Shown here in pieces: positions 45,306 to 55,470 of a stretch of 64,000 nucleotides of DNA. Made by a program: the position numbers and the translations under genes. The stretch's first letter is position 1. Every line of letters starts with the position of its first letter. The DNA comes from Margaritispora aquatica. Its lineage: Eukaryota > Ascomycota > Leotiomycetes > Helotiales > Discinellaceae. The stretch lies in assembly GCA_007644065.1 (NCBI GenBank), contig VJWN01000005.1, positions 1,364,001 through 1,428,000 of the forward strand, written 5' to 3'. Under the pieces are notes generated by a model. It saw only the letters and a program-made list of their open reading frames with translations, made no database searches and was not told the origin of the DNA.

Positions 45306-46963
45306 TCAATCATCAAAATCCAACTCCTCCTTCACATCATCCGGATCTACGACCCAAAACACTGGCAAAGCAGCCAACAACGTGATAAAAGCCAAAGTCC
45401 AGAATGGAACCCCAATCCACCCCCTTCCTACACCCATCATAAACACCGGGCCCATGACTAGTGGTCCCACCGCTCTCCCGATACTGCTCGTCGTGGTAGC
45501 GAGCCCATTCAGCGTTGCGAGATGTCTCGTGTTACTCACGCTATTCGATAACAAGATCGTCGACGTCGGGTAAGCGATGGAGAAACAGAGGCCTTTAACG
45601 ATCCACACGGAGAGAAGGAATGCTTGTCGAGAGAAGGAAGTTGGGAAGAGCGATGCGAAGGGCGTGAGTGCGTAGGCGAGCGGGAAGATCAGACTCGTTG
45701 TCTTGAGGCAGGGGAGCAGACCGTAGCGGTTGGCGATGGGTGGGAAGACAAAGATTTGGAAGATCATGGAGACGATGCCGAAGAGGGTGAAGAGAAGACC
45801 GATTTGGCTTGCATCTGTGGGTTTGTTAGCTGTGATTTCTCGAAATTGGAGGATAGACTTACGTAGACCGAAGCCGCCGTTGAACTTGAGAGGGAGGTGG
45901 ACATCTGGACTTGAGATCGACTGCACTGGGTAGTGCATGTAGACGGGTAGAAGTTGGTCATGGCATGTGGAGTGCATGCAGATTAAGCTGTAGATTGCGA
46001 CATTGAGACATGATTGTGTTGAAAGAACGTCCATCCAACTCGGCTCCTTCTCTTCTAAAACATCCTCTTCCGAGAGCTCCGTGGTGGTTGATGAAATTGA
46101 GCCAAATTTCGCATCCCTCATTCCACCTAACAGGGGTCCTCGTTCAGCTTCACCACTCAGAGACTTGGAACGGCTGCTCCTGAATACAGCTATGATCCTC
46201 TTCCCGAACTTAATTCCTACATCTCGGTGATCCTTGCGACCTGGCAGTGTCTCTCGGAGGAAAAGAGAAGCAGTTATGATCGCGCAGAAAAAGATGCATG
46301 CTGCCAAGATATTCGGCAGAGCGTAGGGGAACCTCTCGAGCAGTAGATTTGACGACGCGGGTGCTCCGGGAACTCTATGGAACGGGTTTGAGAGTGCACC
46401 TCCAAAGGCGGGGCCCATCACGGAGCCCAAGTTATAGGCGAAAGGCATGATACTGAACGCAATCGGTTGAAGTTCCTGCGAGCATAAGCAATAGTTCTAG
46501 GGTCTGACTGAACCACATACCTTCCACGGACACATCTCAGCGACCATCGTCCTCATGATGCCCAAGACTCCGTTCCCTGACCCAGCAATGACCCTCGCTG
46601 TCAAAGCCATAGGTAAGGAGGTTGAAAATCCCCACATTAAACTTCCCACCATCGTAATCGTGAGACTCATGAGAATAACCGGTCGTCGTCCAATGTTGTC
46701 GCCCAGAATTCCCCATGGAATAGCAGCCAGACACTGACTTGCCGAGTAGAAAGATGATGCTGCACCAGCCCAGACTGCGATATCATTTTCATGGACGCCA
46801 AAACTCTGAATCATCTCCGGTAGGTATGGTAGGACAGAAGTCACTGATATGGGTTCTGCTAAGCGACATAGTGCTGAGTGCAAGTTAGCGGTGTGTTTAA
46901 TTACAAAGCGAGGTTCATACCAAGTATAGACAACTGCGTGACTGGTAAATTCCTTCGCGTCAT
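45306..46963 (-). CDS. Major facilitator superfamily transporter (YCR023C/ZRT-ZIFL-like group)
   Basis: Four exons, 46963-46921, 46873-46521, 46475-45863 and 45814-45306, introns of 45-48 nt, give 505 aa. About 12 membrane segments are visible. The start is MTRRNLPVTQLSILALCRLA; then EPISVTSVLPYLPEMIQSFG (TM1 motif), GILGDNIGRRPVILMSLTIT (MFS motif A between TM2 and TM3), RVIAGSGNGVLGIMRTMVAE (TM4) and a long cytoplasmic loop with a Ser-rich acidic part between TM6 and TM7. This layout fits the fungal vacuolar/plasma-membrane DHA-like group related to yeast YCR023C and plant ZIFL. Substrate unknown. Intact, unlike the BTB relics on both sides. Confidence 0.9.
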
Positions 46964-48760
46964 GATGAAGATCTAAAAAGAATACCGCAATAAATTTACA
47001 ATGAAAGTAACACAGACCTAGAAATCTAAAATGCCGACGGAGCTTAACTGCGGCGCATGCATGAACATATGTACCTACCCTACCCTCGAGATGCGAAACA
47101 CATCATCGCAGGAGCTGCGAATGCCATTCGACAGTCCGTTCTCGCCACAGTCCACGTAGCATATCCGTGGACGAGGAGATGTCGTCGCACAACGAGAATA
47201 AGAAGGGTATCTAAAGTGTCGTGGCGATAAGGCCGGATGAGCCCGCCTATCTGGGTCGATGTCTTAACAGAGGTACGACCTAGATATGATTGGTAGACTC
47301 GTACCGCTAGCGAAACGCCTATCTTTTCAGTGTCCACCCCCACTATAGCGATCATCATTTCTCAACGGGATTTTGAGATTAGCGGTTGTGAAGTTATTAG
47401 ATCGTTGTCATGAGTCAAAAGGAACGGGTTGGTACGGAATATATTTTAATGGATGTTGCTGCCCAATGTTTGACGAGGGCAGAAAGTCGTGAGCTAATCA
47501 GATTGCATAGGCTAAGTATAAGCTTCACGAGGGCGCTTTCTATCACGCAACAAAGGATAAGCGACAGAAATATAAATAACACTTTGGAAACTGTCATATC
47601 CTTTAGACCTCGTGGACCTACCAAGTGGTGAGCGGGATGTCATCAGCCGCCACCGAAAAACTATGACAGAGCATTCATTTGCTTCCTACCACTCTCTTGC
47701 TAAACACACAACATTTCGTGATACTTATCCACAAAATTAAGGTGAACGACAATAAGCACGATAATAGAACAACTTACTACTGGTATCCTTAATTCCAGAG
47801 CCGAGAATTGCTACGAGAACAAGGCAGTGCTAAGACACCCCGCAGAGACTTATCCGTTTTATAGGGAGATAGGTCTCGGGCAAAACGAAATCAAGTAATC
47901 AAGGCATGTTGGAAGCCTAAAAACATTAAAAGAGCTTGCAAGGTGTAGAGGAATCACCACAATAGCTAAGTTTCATCCACGTTCTAAGCGTATCAGAAGG
48001 ATACCAAGAAACAAACACCGGAAATGTTTGGTAAATTAGCTTTCTGATTAGGTCTTGAAACCTAAGCTATCAAATCCAAAACTGAGGCTCAACGTCTATA
48101 TAAGTTCGCTCCTCATACTATTTCTTACTAATGTATCTATCTAATGACCACTTACTCGCTGGGTTGCATCTGCTAAGGTGCATGCAACGAATAAGGCTGT
48201 CAAGATATCTAAAGTAGCTGAAAGTAAATAGATAGTGGTTGGAATGGTCGTGATATAAGTAAGACTCACCAAACGAGCGTTGTAAACTAGTAAATCAGAC
48301 CGAACTGACTTATCTTGAAGCACTATAACAGCAGTATGGCGGCAACAATGATATCCTTGGTTTATTTTTCGAACTCGAATGTCTTATATTTCAGCTGAAA
48401 GCCAAAGTAAACAACTTCGGCTCCCTCGCCTGGTTCAAACATGCCCGCGGCGAAGGAGATCTAGTTGTGCCGAATCAACAATGAAATCACCTGATATTCC
48501 GGTTAAGCGAGAGTCAGAGCGGGACGATTGCGAGGTTCCGGCCGGGAAACAGCACCAAGCTGCCGAATAACCGCTCCCATCATGGAAGCTAACACGGCTT
48601 CGCAACTCCTCCAACAGCAAACCAGGAATCAAATTCAAAATATCGCCACCATCCAATATAAAGCAGAACATACCAATGCATTAGTAGGCTGGAGATGCTA
48701 CTCAGACAGTAACCTTCGTGACTGACCGTCGTGCGCTACTGCCACTACCAAAGTCGATCC
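46964..48760. other. Intergenic, 1.8 kb, AT-rich
   Basis: Upstream of the MFS gene. Frames at 47080-47358 minus, 47410-47631 plus and 48379-48725 plus are short and show no domain. It may hold degraded mobile or duplicated DNA, since it ends at a truncated BTB copy, but I see no terminal repeats. Confidence 0.4.
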
Positions 48761-48822
48761 TGGAAACGAGGAATCGAACCGTTGGTACCTCGTGCGTGAG
48801 GATCCCAAAGTGAGTCGTTTCC
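48761..48822 (-). tRNA. tRNA-like remnant (acceptor stem and B box, truncated)
   Basis: On the minus strand, GGAAACG at the 5' end pairs fully with CGTTTCC at the 3' end, followed by A. GGTTCGATTCC is a perfect pol III B-box/T-loop consensus. Only about 62 nt separate the ends instead of 72 or more, the D arm is not clear and the T stem is weak, so it is probably a truncated tRNA or tRNA-derived element. The amino acid cannot be named. Confidence 0.3.
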
Positions 48823-48894
48823 GCCCCAGCACATCAAACAGAACTTTTGAGTGAGAAGATTTAATTGGTATACAGATACTAACAGCTAAAACAG

Positions 48895-49508
48895 GCCGGC
48901 GATCTCTGTCTTAATTCGTTCAACGGATCCATAGTTGAGCAGACGCTGAGCTTCAAGCGTCTGCTCTTGGCTATGTATTCTCTGACGTTCAGCCTAGAAA
49001 AATGCGCTTACCAACACTGACATCTTGTATGTGTCCGCAAGAAGGGTGTAATTTACCCTGACACACCAGAGAGAAGGGATAACTGGGAATATCTGGTGAG
49101 TCTTAAAAGATCAAGCACTGCTGAAATAAGCTCATCACTCGCTTGCATTCAAGATTACTGAGAGCTATGAGTTTGTTCTCAAGCATATGTGTGAGAACTT
49201 CCACGATCTAAATGGTAGCCCGGTTGTCAGGGAATTCATGGCCGCGCTTGCGCTTGGTACAATGGTGGGCCCATTCTCAAATGGCAGGTTTCGTTGCCCG
49301 TGTTCTCCGACACTTTGTTAAAAATTCCTCACAACAATCACGCAACTGATGGCTCCGTTGAGGTGCAATGTTTGTTATCTCCTTTGATGGTAAAAATCTG
49401 ATGATTATTCGCAATGCTCAATTCCACACCATCAAGCAAGGGTATTTTCTTTGTGCTGAAATTGACAAGGAGGACGTCCCATGGGATGTCAAGGCAAAAG
49501 AATGGTGA
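48895..49508 (+). pseudogene. BTB-family relic, copy 3 (exon 2 only)
   Basis: After ACTAACAGCTAAAACAG, an intact branch site and acceptor, the sequence reads AGDLCLNSFNGSIVEQTLSF-KRLLLAMYS, matching exon 2 of copy 2 (AGDLNLDAFVGSKELETVSF-KRLLKAIYS). The middle is degraded with stops; FVLKHMCENFHDLNGSPVV and EFMAALALGTMV remain. It ends GYFLCAEIDKEDVPWDVKAK-EW-stop, the family end. No BTB exon 1 is found upstream. A 5'-truncated, decayed paralogue. Confidence 0.75.
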
Positions 49509-50307
49509 AGATAGTGTGTGTAAGAAATATCGCAGAACCTTGAGACTGCTCCCCCGCTTAAGGTAGTCTCCAGAACAATCGACCAGGCTGTAACAATGTT
49601 AATTGAGCCGCGACAAGATAGAGAAAACTTTCACAAAGCTGATGCTTAAGTAAAGAGATTCGAGGGAATAGTCTAGGGGCGTTTGTGATAACAAGAAAAC
49701 TGTAACTAGGACAGAACTACATACTATGCCAAAACTAAAACCAAAAGCTTGACTTAATACCCTTCTCCGCCCTTAACTTTAGTACAACTGCCCTATAATT
49801 TAAACAGATTGATATGCTAAAAGGCTAATATGCCATCTTAATTGGGTTTCACCTGCCCTACAAACACCTGTCATCCTTTCACAATCTCAAGGACTTCAAG
49901 TTTAGGATCATCCTTTAAATGCCTCCGACCCAGAAATAACGGTGAAGAGCATGCCCTTGACTCTTTGAACTACCTAACAGTCTATCGCAAAGGGAATAAA
50001 CTGCAACCTGAATTGCATGCCGAGTCAAGTGACAGGATGAACTTTTGTAGTACGGAAAGGCTGCCAACGTAGAAAAAATTCACTTTCGCGCTTGTGAACA
50101 GAGTAAGGCTGTCACTTTTGAAGCCCCTACCTGCCATCCTAAGGCAATCCAGTAGAACTAACAACCAAATCTCAAATTTCGAATCACGCTTTTCATGATC
50201 TTGAACGTAGCACAAAACAACAACCTCCACCTCCAACCTTCAACCACACAACCTCTCCACAAATCAAACTCAAACTGGCACACGTCTCCCTCACCGCACA
50301 AGCAAAA
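49509..50307. other. Intergenic, promoter of BTB copy 2
   Basis: No coding frame. A CA-rich leader (CAACCTCCACCTCC and on) just before 50308 looks like fungal 5' UTR. Confidence 0.5.
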
Positions 50308-51519
50308 ATGGCTCAATCAACGCAGATCGAAACCATAATCATCCTCAACAATCCCCGCATGCCACCTGACATGCGCATCCGAGTCTTCGATACCGACTTT
50401 CTAGTCCATTCGCAGATCCTCAAGCTACATTCCGAGTTCTTCGCCATCTACCTCGACTCTCCAGACAAGACGCCAGCTCCTGCCGGCGCCAAGTACAGGT
50501 ATGAATGGGTCATCAAAGTCGAGAGCATGGGTGCGGATTACACCGAGAGTCTGAAGCATGATCGCGTGGCGGATAGCTCCTGGTGTTTGGTGTGTACAGG
50601 GGATAAAGTAAGTTCAGGGTGTGCATGCAAAATCTTCCATGCAACGCAATCACGCAGCGATCCTGGCGGAGAGTGACTTCTACTGTGATTAGAGGCGTAT
50701 TCAAAAGATACCTGATTTTATCAGACTAACGAAATGATTTTGTAGGCTGGTGATCTCAATCTAGATGCCTTTGTCGGATCTAAAGAGCTCGAAACCGTGT
50801 CATTCAAGAGGTTGCTCAAGGCTATATACAGTCAGCCGTGGAGTATTGATTCCGAGGTTGAGGCCAGTGGATGTAAGCAGTTCGTGACGATGACCTCTCT
50901 GGCACGTTATTACCGCCTCCTCCCTGTCATGTCCAGATCGCTCTACCAAGTAATACATAGAGATACCTTCTTTGACCCGACTCTCCCACACAATGCTGCT
51001 TTCTATCTCGAACTTGCCGCTGAACTCAGAGACTTTGACCTCTTTCACGACTGCCTAATGTACTGCATTGGTCCTTGGCCCAATCCTCAATACGAGCAGA
51101 TAAAAGATGAGAAGCTCCGCAAGATCGCCAAAAATATTCGCAATGAACTAGGGATAAAGATTCTAGATTCGCAAGACGACATGTTCAGAGAGTTTCATGA
51201 TGAAGACTCTTACCTTGACAGTCATTATATGTCGCAACAGTTCACAGATGCTCTGGCAGTTGGTATCAGGTCACAGTTACCTAATATCCAACATACAACT
51301 CTACCAGCACTGTATCATAAAATGGCCGAAGATCTTCGAGATCAGTTCGCATGCAGGATGTACGCGGAACCCTTGGAAGAATTTTTGAATCCGTTGATGG
51401 AAAATAAGCTGCGTATTAAGGGCCTAGCCACGACGCATAACGCATCGCATGGATACTTTCTCTGCGCAGACATTACCCATGATGATATCCCCTGGGACAC
51501 AACTGAGATCTTTTGGTAA
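50308..51519 (+). CDS. BTB/POZ-domain protein, copy 2 (intact)
   Basis: Exons 50308-50607 and 50746-51519, intron 138 nt (GTAAGT..TTTGTAG), give 357 aa. Exon 1 is the BTB part: PDMRIRVFDTDFLVHSQILK-LHSEFF and KYRYEWVIKVESMGADYTES. Exon 2 has SFKRLLKAIYSQPWSIDSEV, FVTMTSLARYYRLLPVMSRS and LAAELRDFDLFHDCLMYCIG, a helical region like the BACK-type part of BTB proteins, and ends GYFLCADITHDDIPWDTTEI-FW-stop. The splice position and ending match the two damaged relatives at 43.6 and 48.9 kb. BTB domains dimerise and often bind Cul3; no Kelch or MATH partner domain is present. Role unknown. Confidence 0.85.
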
Positions 51520-52000
51520 GCATAGTCTATCGGAAGTCATCTCGAATCCTCACAAGAATACGGATTTTCTCAGCATTTGAGATCATTCCATATTTCTTTA
51601 CTTCTACAGGCAAACCAGAAGTGCAAAACAACGAAAGTTCTTGTTGCAAGTCGGACAATCTTGCACTACGGAGCCCACGAAATTGAAATAAAAAAAGGTG
51701 AATGTATGAGAATGCAAGCAACATAAGTTTCCAGAGTGGTTTCCATGATACCTACATGGCAACGAAGGCTGAGATTCAGGTGCAAAGACAGAAAGCCCGC
51801 AAATGCAAATTTAAATGCAAAACTCCAGCCAACAATCGTCTCTGGTGATCGTGACTTCATCTGCTTGCATATGCGAATTTTCGCAAGAAAGTCAGATCGA
51901 TACCAGTTTAAAGTCCACTGGACAAATTGACTGTGAAAACACACGCCCTGAGTTAAAGGTCTTGATTTACTGATATCCCACAACTAATAATACCCTAATC
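51520..52000. other. Intergenic between convergent genes
   Basis: Between BTB copy 2 and CGI121. No feature recognised. Confidence 0.5.
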
Positions 52001-52924
52001 CTAATTCACAGACCCCCTCAAAGCAATAGCCCCCAAAACAAAGGCCTCCAAATCCTTCCTCTCATCACTCTCCCTACTCGTGCTATTCACCACACCTCCC
52101 TTCTTCCCACCTGCAATACTGCCCACAATGCCATTAAGCTTGTAGATCTTCCTCACCCTCGCCAGATCCGTCATCTCAGCCAAGTTCTCATCATCAAACT
52201 GAAGTGACTCGCCCTGAAACTCCTTTGCTAGATGGGATTGCACATCTTGTGCTGTGAAGGAAGACGTTGGGGTAGAGACTTTGACAACGAGGAGATTGGT
52301 GGTCGTGGGCGTGATGCCAAAGCGGCGAAAGGATTCTGCTATCTTTGTTTTTTCAGTCAGCGCCTGAAATTCCCCGTCAAAGCTCGAAGATGACGTCCAA
52401 CGACCGTTGCAATATCTGGAGGATGGCGAGAATTATTTGTATGAGACACAAGCGATGGCACAGTGGAACCAAGAAGGAAAAAAAACCCGCCACCCACATT
52501 GTTGTTTGGCGAGAGCGAGAACACAATCTCTGAGTGGACATTACGACTCTTCAGTCTATCGCTTAGCAGATCGTTGACAGCGCGAAAAGTTGCTGCCAGA
52601 ACGTGGATCTTTGAGACAATCTGAATTTGAGGCGTTAGCAAATCTCATCCTAGCAGGACCCAGATTTTCTGGGAATATCACGTGATATCATGATAATTTT
52701 AAGCAATCACAATCATGGTACGAACTCACAACGCTGGCATCTATAAGAGCGTATTCAAAGTCCGTATTACCAGCGAGAAGTTGTTGAGTCAGGAAAGATG
52801 CGTTGGTGATGTTACGATAGAGTACGATTTGGATCTCGTGATCGATCGGGAGATTTTCGAGCTGCACCGTTGAGACCATCGGAAGTGCTGTCTCTGCAGA
52901 TACGGGAGGAGAGTGAGTCGCCAT
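52001..52924 (-). CDS. CGI121: EKC/KEOPS complex subunit Cgi121
   Basis: Three exons, 52924-52730, 52620-52498 and 52342-52001, introns 109 and 155 nt, give 219 aa. Cgi121 belongs to the KEOPS complex that makes t6A37 in tRNAs (with Kae1, Bud32, Pcc1) and helps telomere maintenance; it recruits the tRNA. Family blocks: [58 protein letters not shown] segment, [20 protein letters not shown], and [11 protein letters not shown]. The join [14 protein letters not shown] is exactly the conserved one. I start at MATHSPPVS, which has a better context than the later MVSTVQL; either is possible. Confidence 0.92.
52675..52688. repeat. 14-bp palindrome ATATCACGTGATAT with E-box core
   Basis: A perfect inverted repeat centred on CACGTG, inside intron 1 of CGI121. 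It may be chance or a bHLH (Cbf1/Pho4/SREBP-like) site. Confidence 0.75.
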
Positions 52925-55470
52925 AACGGGCAATCCTGAGACCTGCTTCCCTTCCCCTGTGGTTGTCGTATCGAATCTGTCGAACAATCTGCACTTCACC
53001 GAATGATGGGCACAAATGCTCGTGCTCGTACGTGTGCTGTGGAAGTGTTGGGCTGAAGGCTCAAAGAGGCAAGGCACCGATTTGTGCAGAACGATGTGTC
53101 AGGGTAATTCACGTCTTGGATATCTTCAGCCTTGTGGATGGTTGGATCGATGGATTGATCGATGGGCCCACGGAGATGGTTTGGTGTTGGCGATAGCTCA
53201 GCAAGGGTTCGGATATAGTTGCGGGTCTGATGATCCTGAGACCTGGCGAGTAGATGTTGGGGAGCGCTCGAAGGATTGATAGCGAAACGTAACCCGAGAA
53301 CGATGAGAGAGGACTGGTGGATTTGGATACCGATGAATGAATGCTGAATTCGTTCGCATGTGAGAGAGGGGACAAACACAATCTATTCTTAGATTGGACA
53401 AAAGAAGTGAAGATATGGCAGCCGAGGGGGCCTCAGATACGATACGATTCTCGTGAGAATCTCGTGGATATGGTGGCTGTTCCGAAATAATTGGCTTGTC
53501 AGTGGGAAAAAAAAGGAAAACTGTTCAAGTTGTGAAGGGAATGGGAGTAGTGGGGCTGAATTAAACGCTTCCAAAATTAAAAATGTGGTGGAGAGGAAGT
53601 GTTCAAGTGCACTAAGCGCACACAAGTGCAAGGTAAATATGATAGAAATAAGCTTAATTGACAGCCAAGCATGAGAAAAACTGGTCAGTGGTAAAGCTGA
53701 AGGTCTAAGTAGGTAATATCAGTATCATTTGAGGTCACGGCATGGCTCAGTCGATGTAGACGGCAGGACAGGAAAGAGGCAAGTATTGCCTGGGGCTTTT
53801 CTGAGGCTTTTGCGTGAACAGACTCCGTTGGACACATTCCTTTGTGATTAGTGGTGGGTAGTAAATACTAATCATGATAGTCAAATTGACCCCCCTGTTG
53901 TTGAAACACCAATCCGTGGACCGTGGACCGTGGTACAAGACATATTGACAAGACATACGAAATAGTCTACCCGCAGACACCCAAGTGCAGCCACTTCCTA
54001 TTGCACCTATCAAATCTCTCCGAGGACATCTTTCCCAAGAATTGAGGCTTGAAGACAGGACGAGAAAAAAAGAGTGGCCAAGAGGTTGCAATCGGAGGGG
54101 TTGAGAGGTGACAGAGGTGACAGAGGTGACAGAGGTCTTTGGTAACTGCAGCAAGCAATGCACCTGCACCTGCACCTGGTCCTGGACCTGGACCAGGTGA
54201 CAAGGAAAGGGAAAGGGAAGGGTGTGAGATTATGGGTTTTGTCCGGTTGGCTCTCCAATATGAAACCTAGTCTTCCCAAGGCGATCTAGATGGGTCCGAT
54301 TTGACTTTTTCCAAACGTGACATTGTCAACTGTTTTCATATGAACACTTCCAGCTTAAAGTACTTGGTCACGTTGTGGTACCGTAAAGTGATTGTATTCT
54401 GCCAAACAGATTTATCCGTACCAAATTGCCTTGATATTAGAATAGTATTTGTCTTGAGGTGATGCAATGCTGGCACCTCAGTCCTTAGTGAGGAGTGACT
54501 ATGAGTACGCTAAGTCATAGTTTGGCGAGGGCACTGAGGTGAGGAGGCGAGGACAAAATAACCGGGACCTGGCTAGGACGGGATAATGAAGGGGGTAAGA
54601 TATGTTGAAGCAATAATTTCGTGCATAAGTGTGCAAGTCTTTGCCGAATGCAGATCTGTGGCTCATCGACGATGGATGGTGGGACGTGGGACAAGCTTGG
54701 TAGGATATTTCCCATTATTCGTTCGTTACTTGAACACCTCTTATATTGATTGATTCTTCCATGCACACAGCTCATCCTGCGGTTCTTTATTGCTTGTCAA
54801 GGGTAAGCTGAGGGTGTACCGAGTACAGTGGGATGGTGTACATGCACAGTCTTTGTATGTCGCCTATCCAAGTAATTGGATCGGTATCCAGCATCATGGT
54901 AGAGTGTGATTGCTGCCACAACTGTTCCAAAGGGGTAATGTCAACGACGAGGAGGGGGAAAAGATGGTTCGATCTTTTAGCTGTGATGTGATATGATTGA
55001 TCCCTATTCATCCAGGCTTGGCCTGGCCTGGGTGCTGTCCTCAAGCCTCAAGACAGGCTCTTAATGCTTTAGCCTCTTTTTATCCTAACTTACCTTACCT
55101 TACCTAGTTAATATTTTAATTCAACCTACTAGGGTCCGAATCCCCAGCTCGACTTGGAGAACTACCTCATGTGCCTGGGCTTCGTCATTTTCGGATCTTG
55201 GATCTTTTGTCGAGTAGAACTAGTGATCAACACCAGCTTGCCTTAACCACGTCGTCCAAATCATATCGTATCGTATCGTATATTTGTCTCTTGTTTCTTG
55301 TTCTTGTTATTATTGTTGGGAATTCACCGAGACCATCCAACTCGGCACTCAAACTGCCGTCATCTTTCGAACTCCCTCTCAAAGAACGCAAAGAACGGAC
55401 CCAGTCTGAAAACGGGCTAGCGTCCCTCTTCGGTTTCCAAGAACGACTTGCAGAGTGAGATTCAGTCGAG
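52925..55470. other. Long intergenic region upstream of CGI121 and the Zn2-Cys6 gene
   Basis: 2.5 kb shared by two divergent promoters. Contains short tandem repeats at 54105-54136 and 54160-54177, TTACC repeats near 55090-55105 and TATCG repeats near 55265-55280. Frames here are short, overlapping and non-conserved. Such a long promoter with a pyrimidine-rich leader suits a developmentally regulated transcription factor (inference). Confidence 0.5.
54105..54136. repeat. 9-bp tandem repeat (GAGGTGACA, about 3.5 copies)
   Basis: Three perfect GAGGTGACA units and a partial unit. The GGTGAC repeat unit could supply repeated factor sites. A separate 6-bp repeat (GCACCT x3) lies 24 bp further on. 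Confidence 0.85.

Noticed and set aside
46964..48760. Transposon in the 1.8-kb spacer upstream of the MFS gene
   Set aside because: No transposase, reverse transcriptase, long terminal or inverted repeat could be found by eye.
54105..54200. CRISPR-like array from short repeats
   Set aside because: Units are 6-9 bp with no spacers, in a eukaryotic promoter region.
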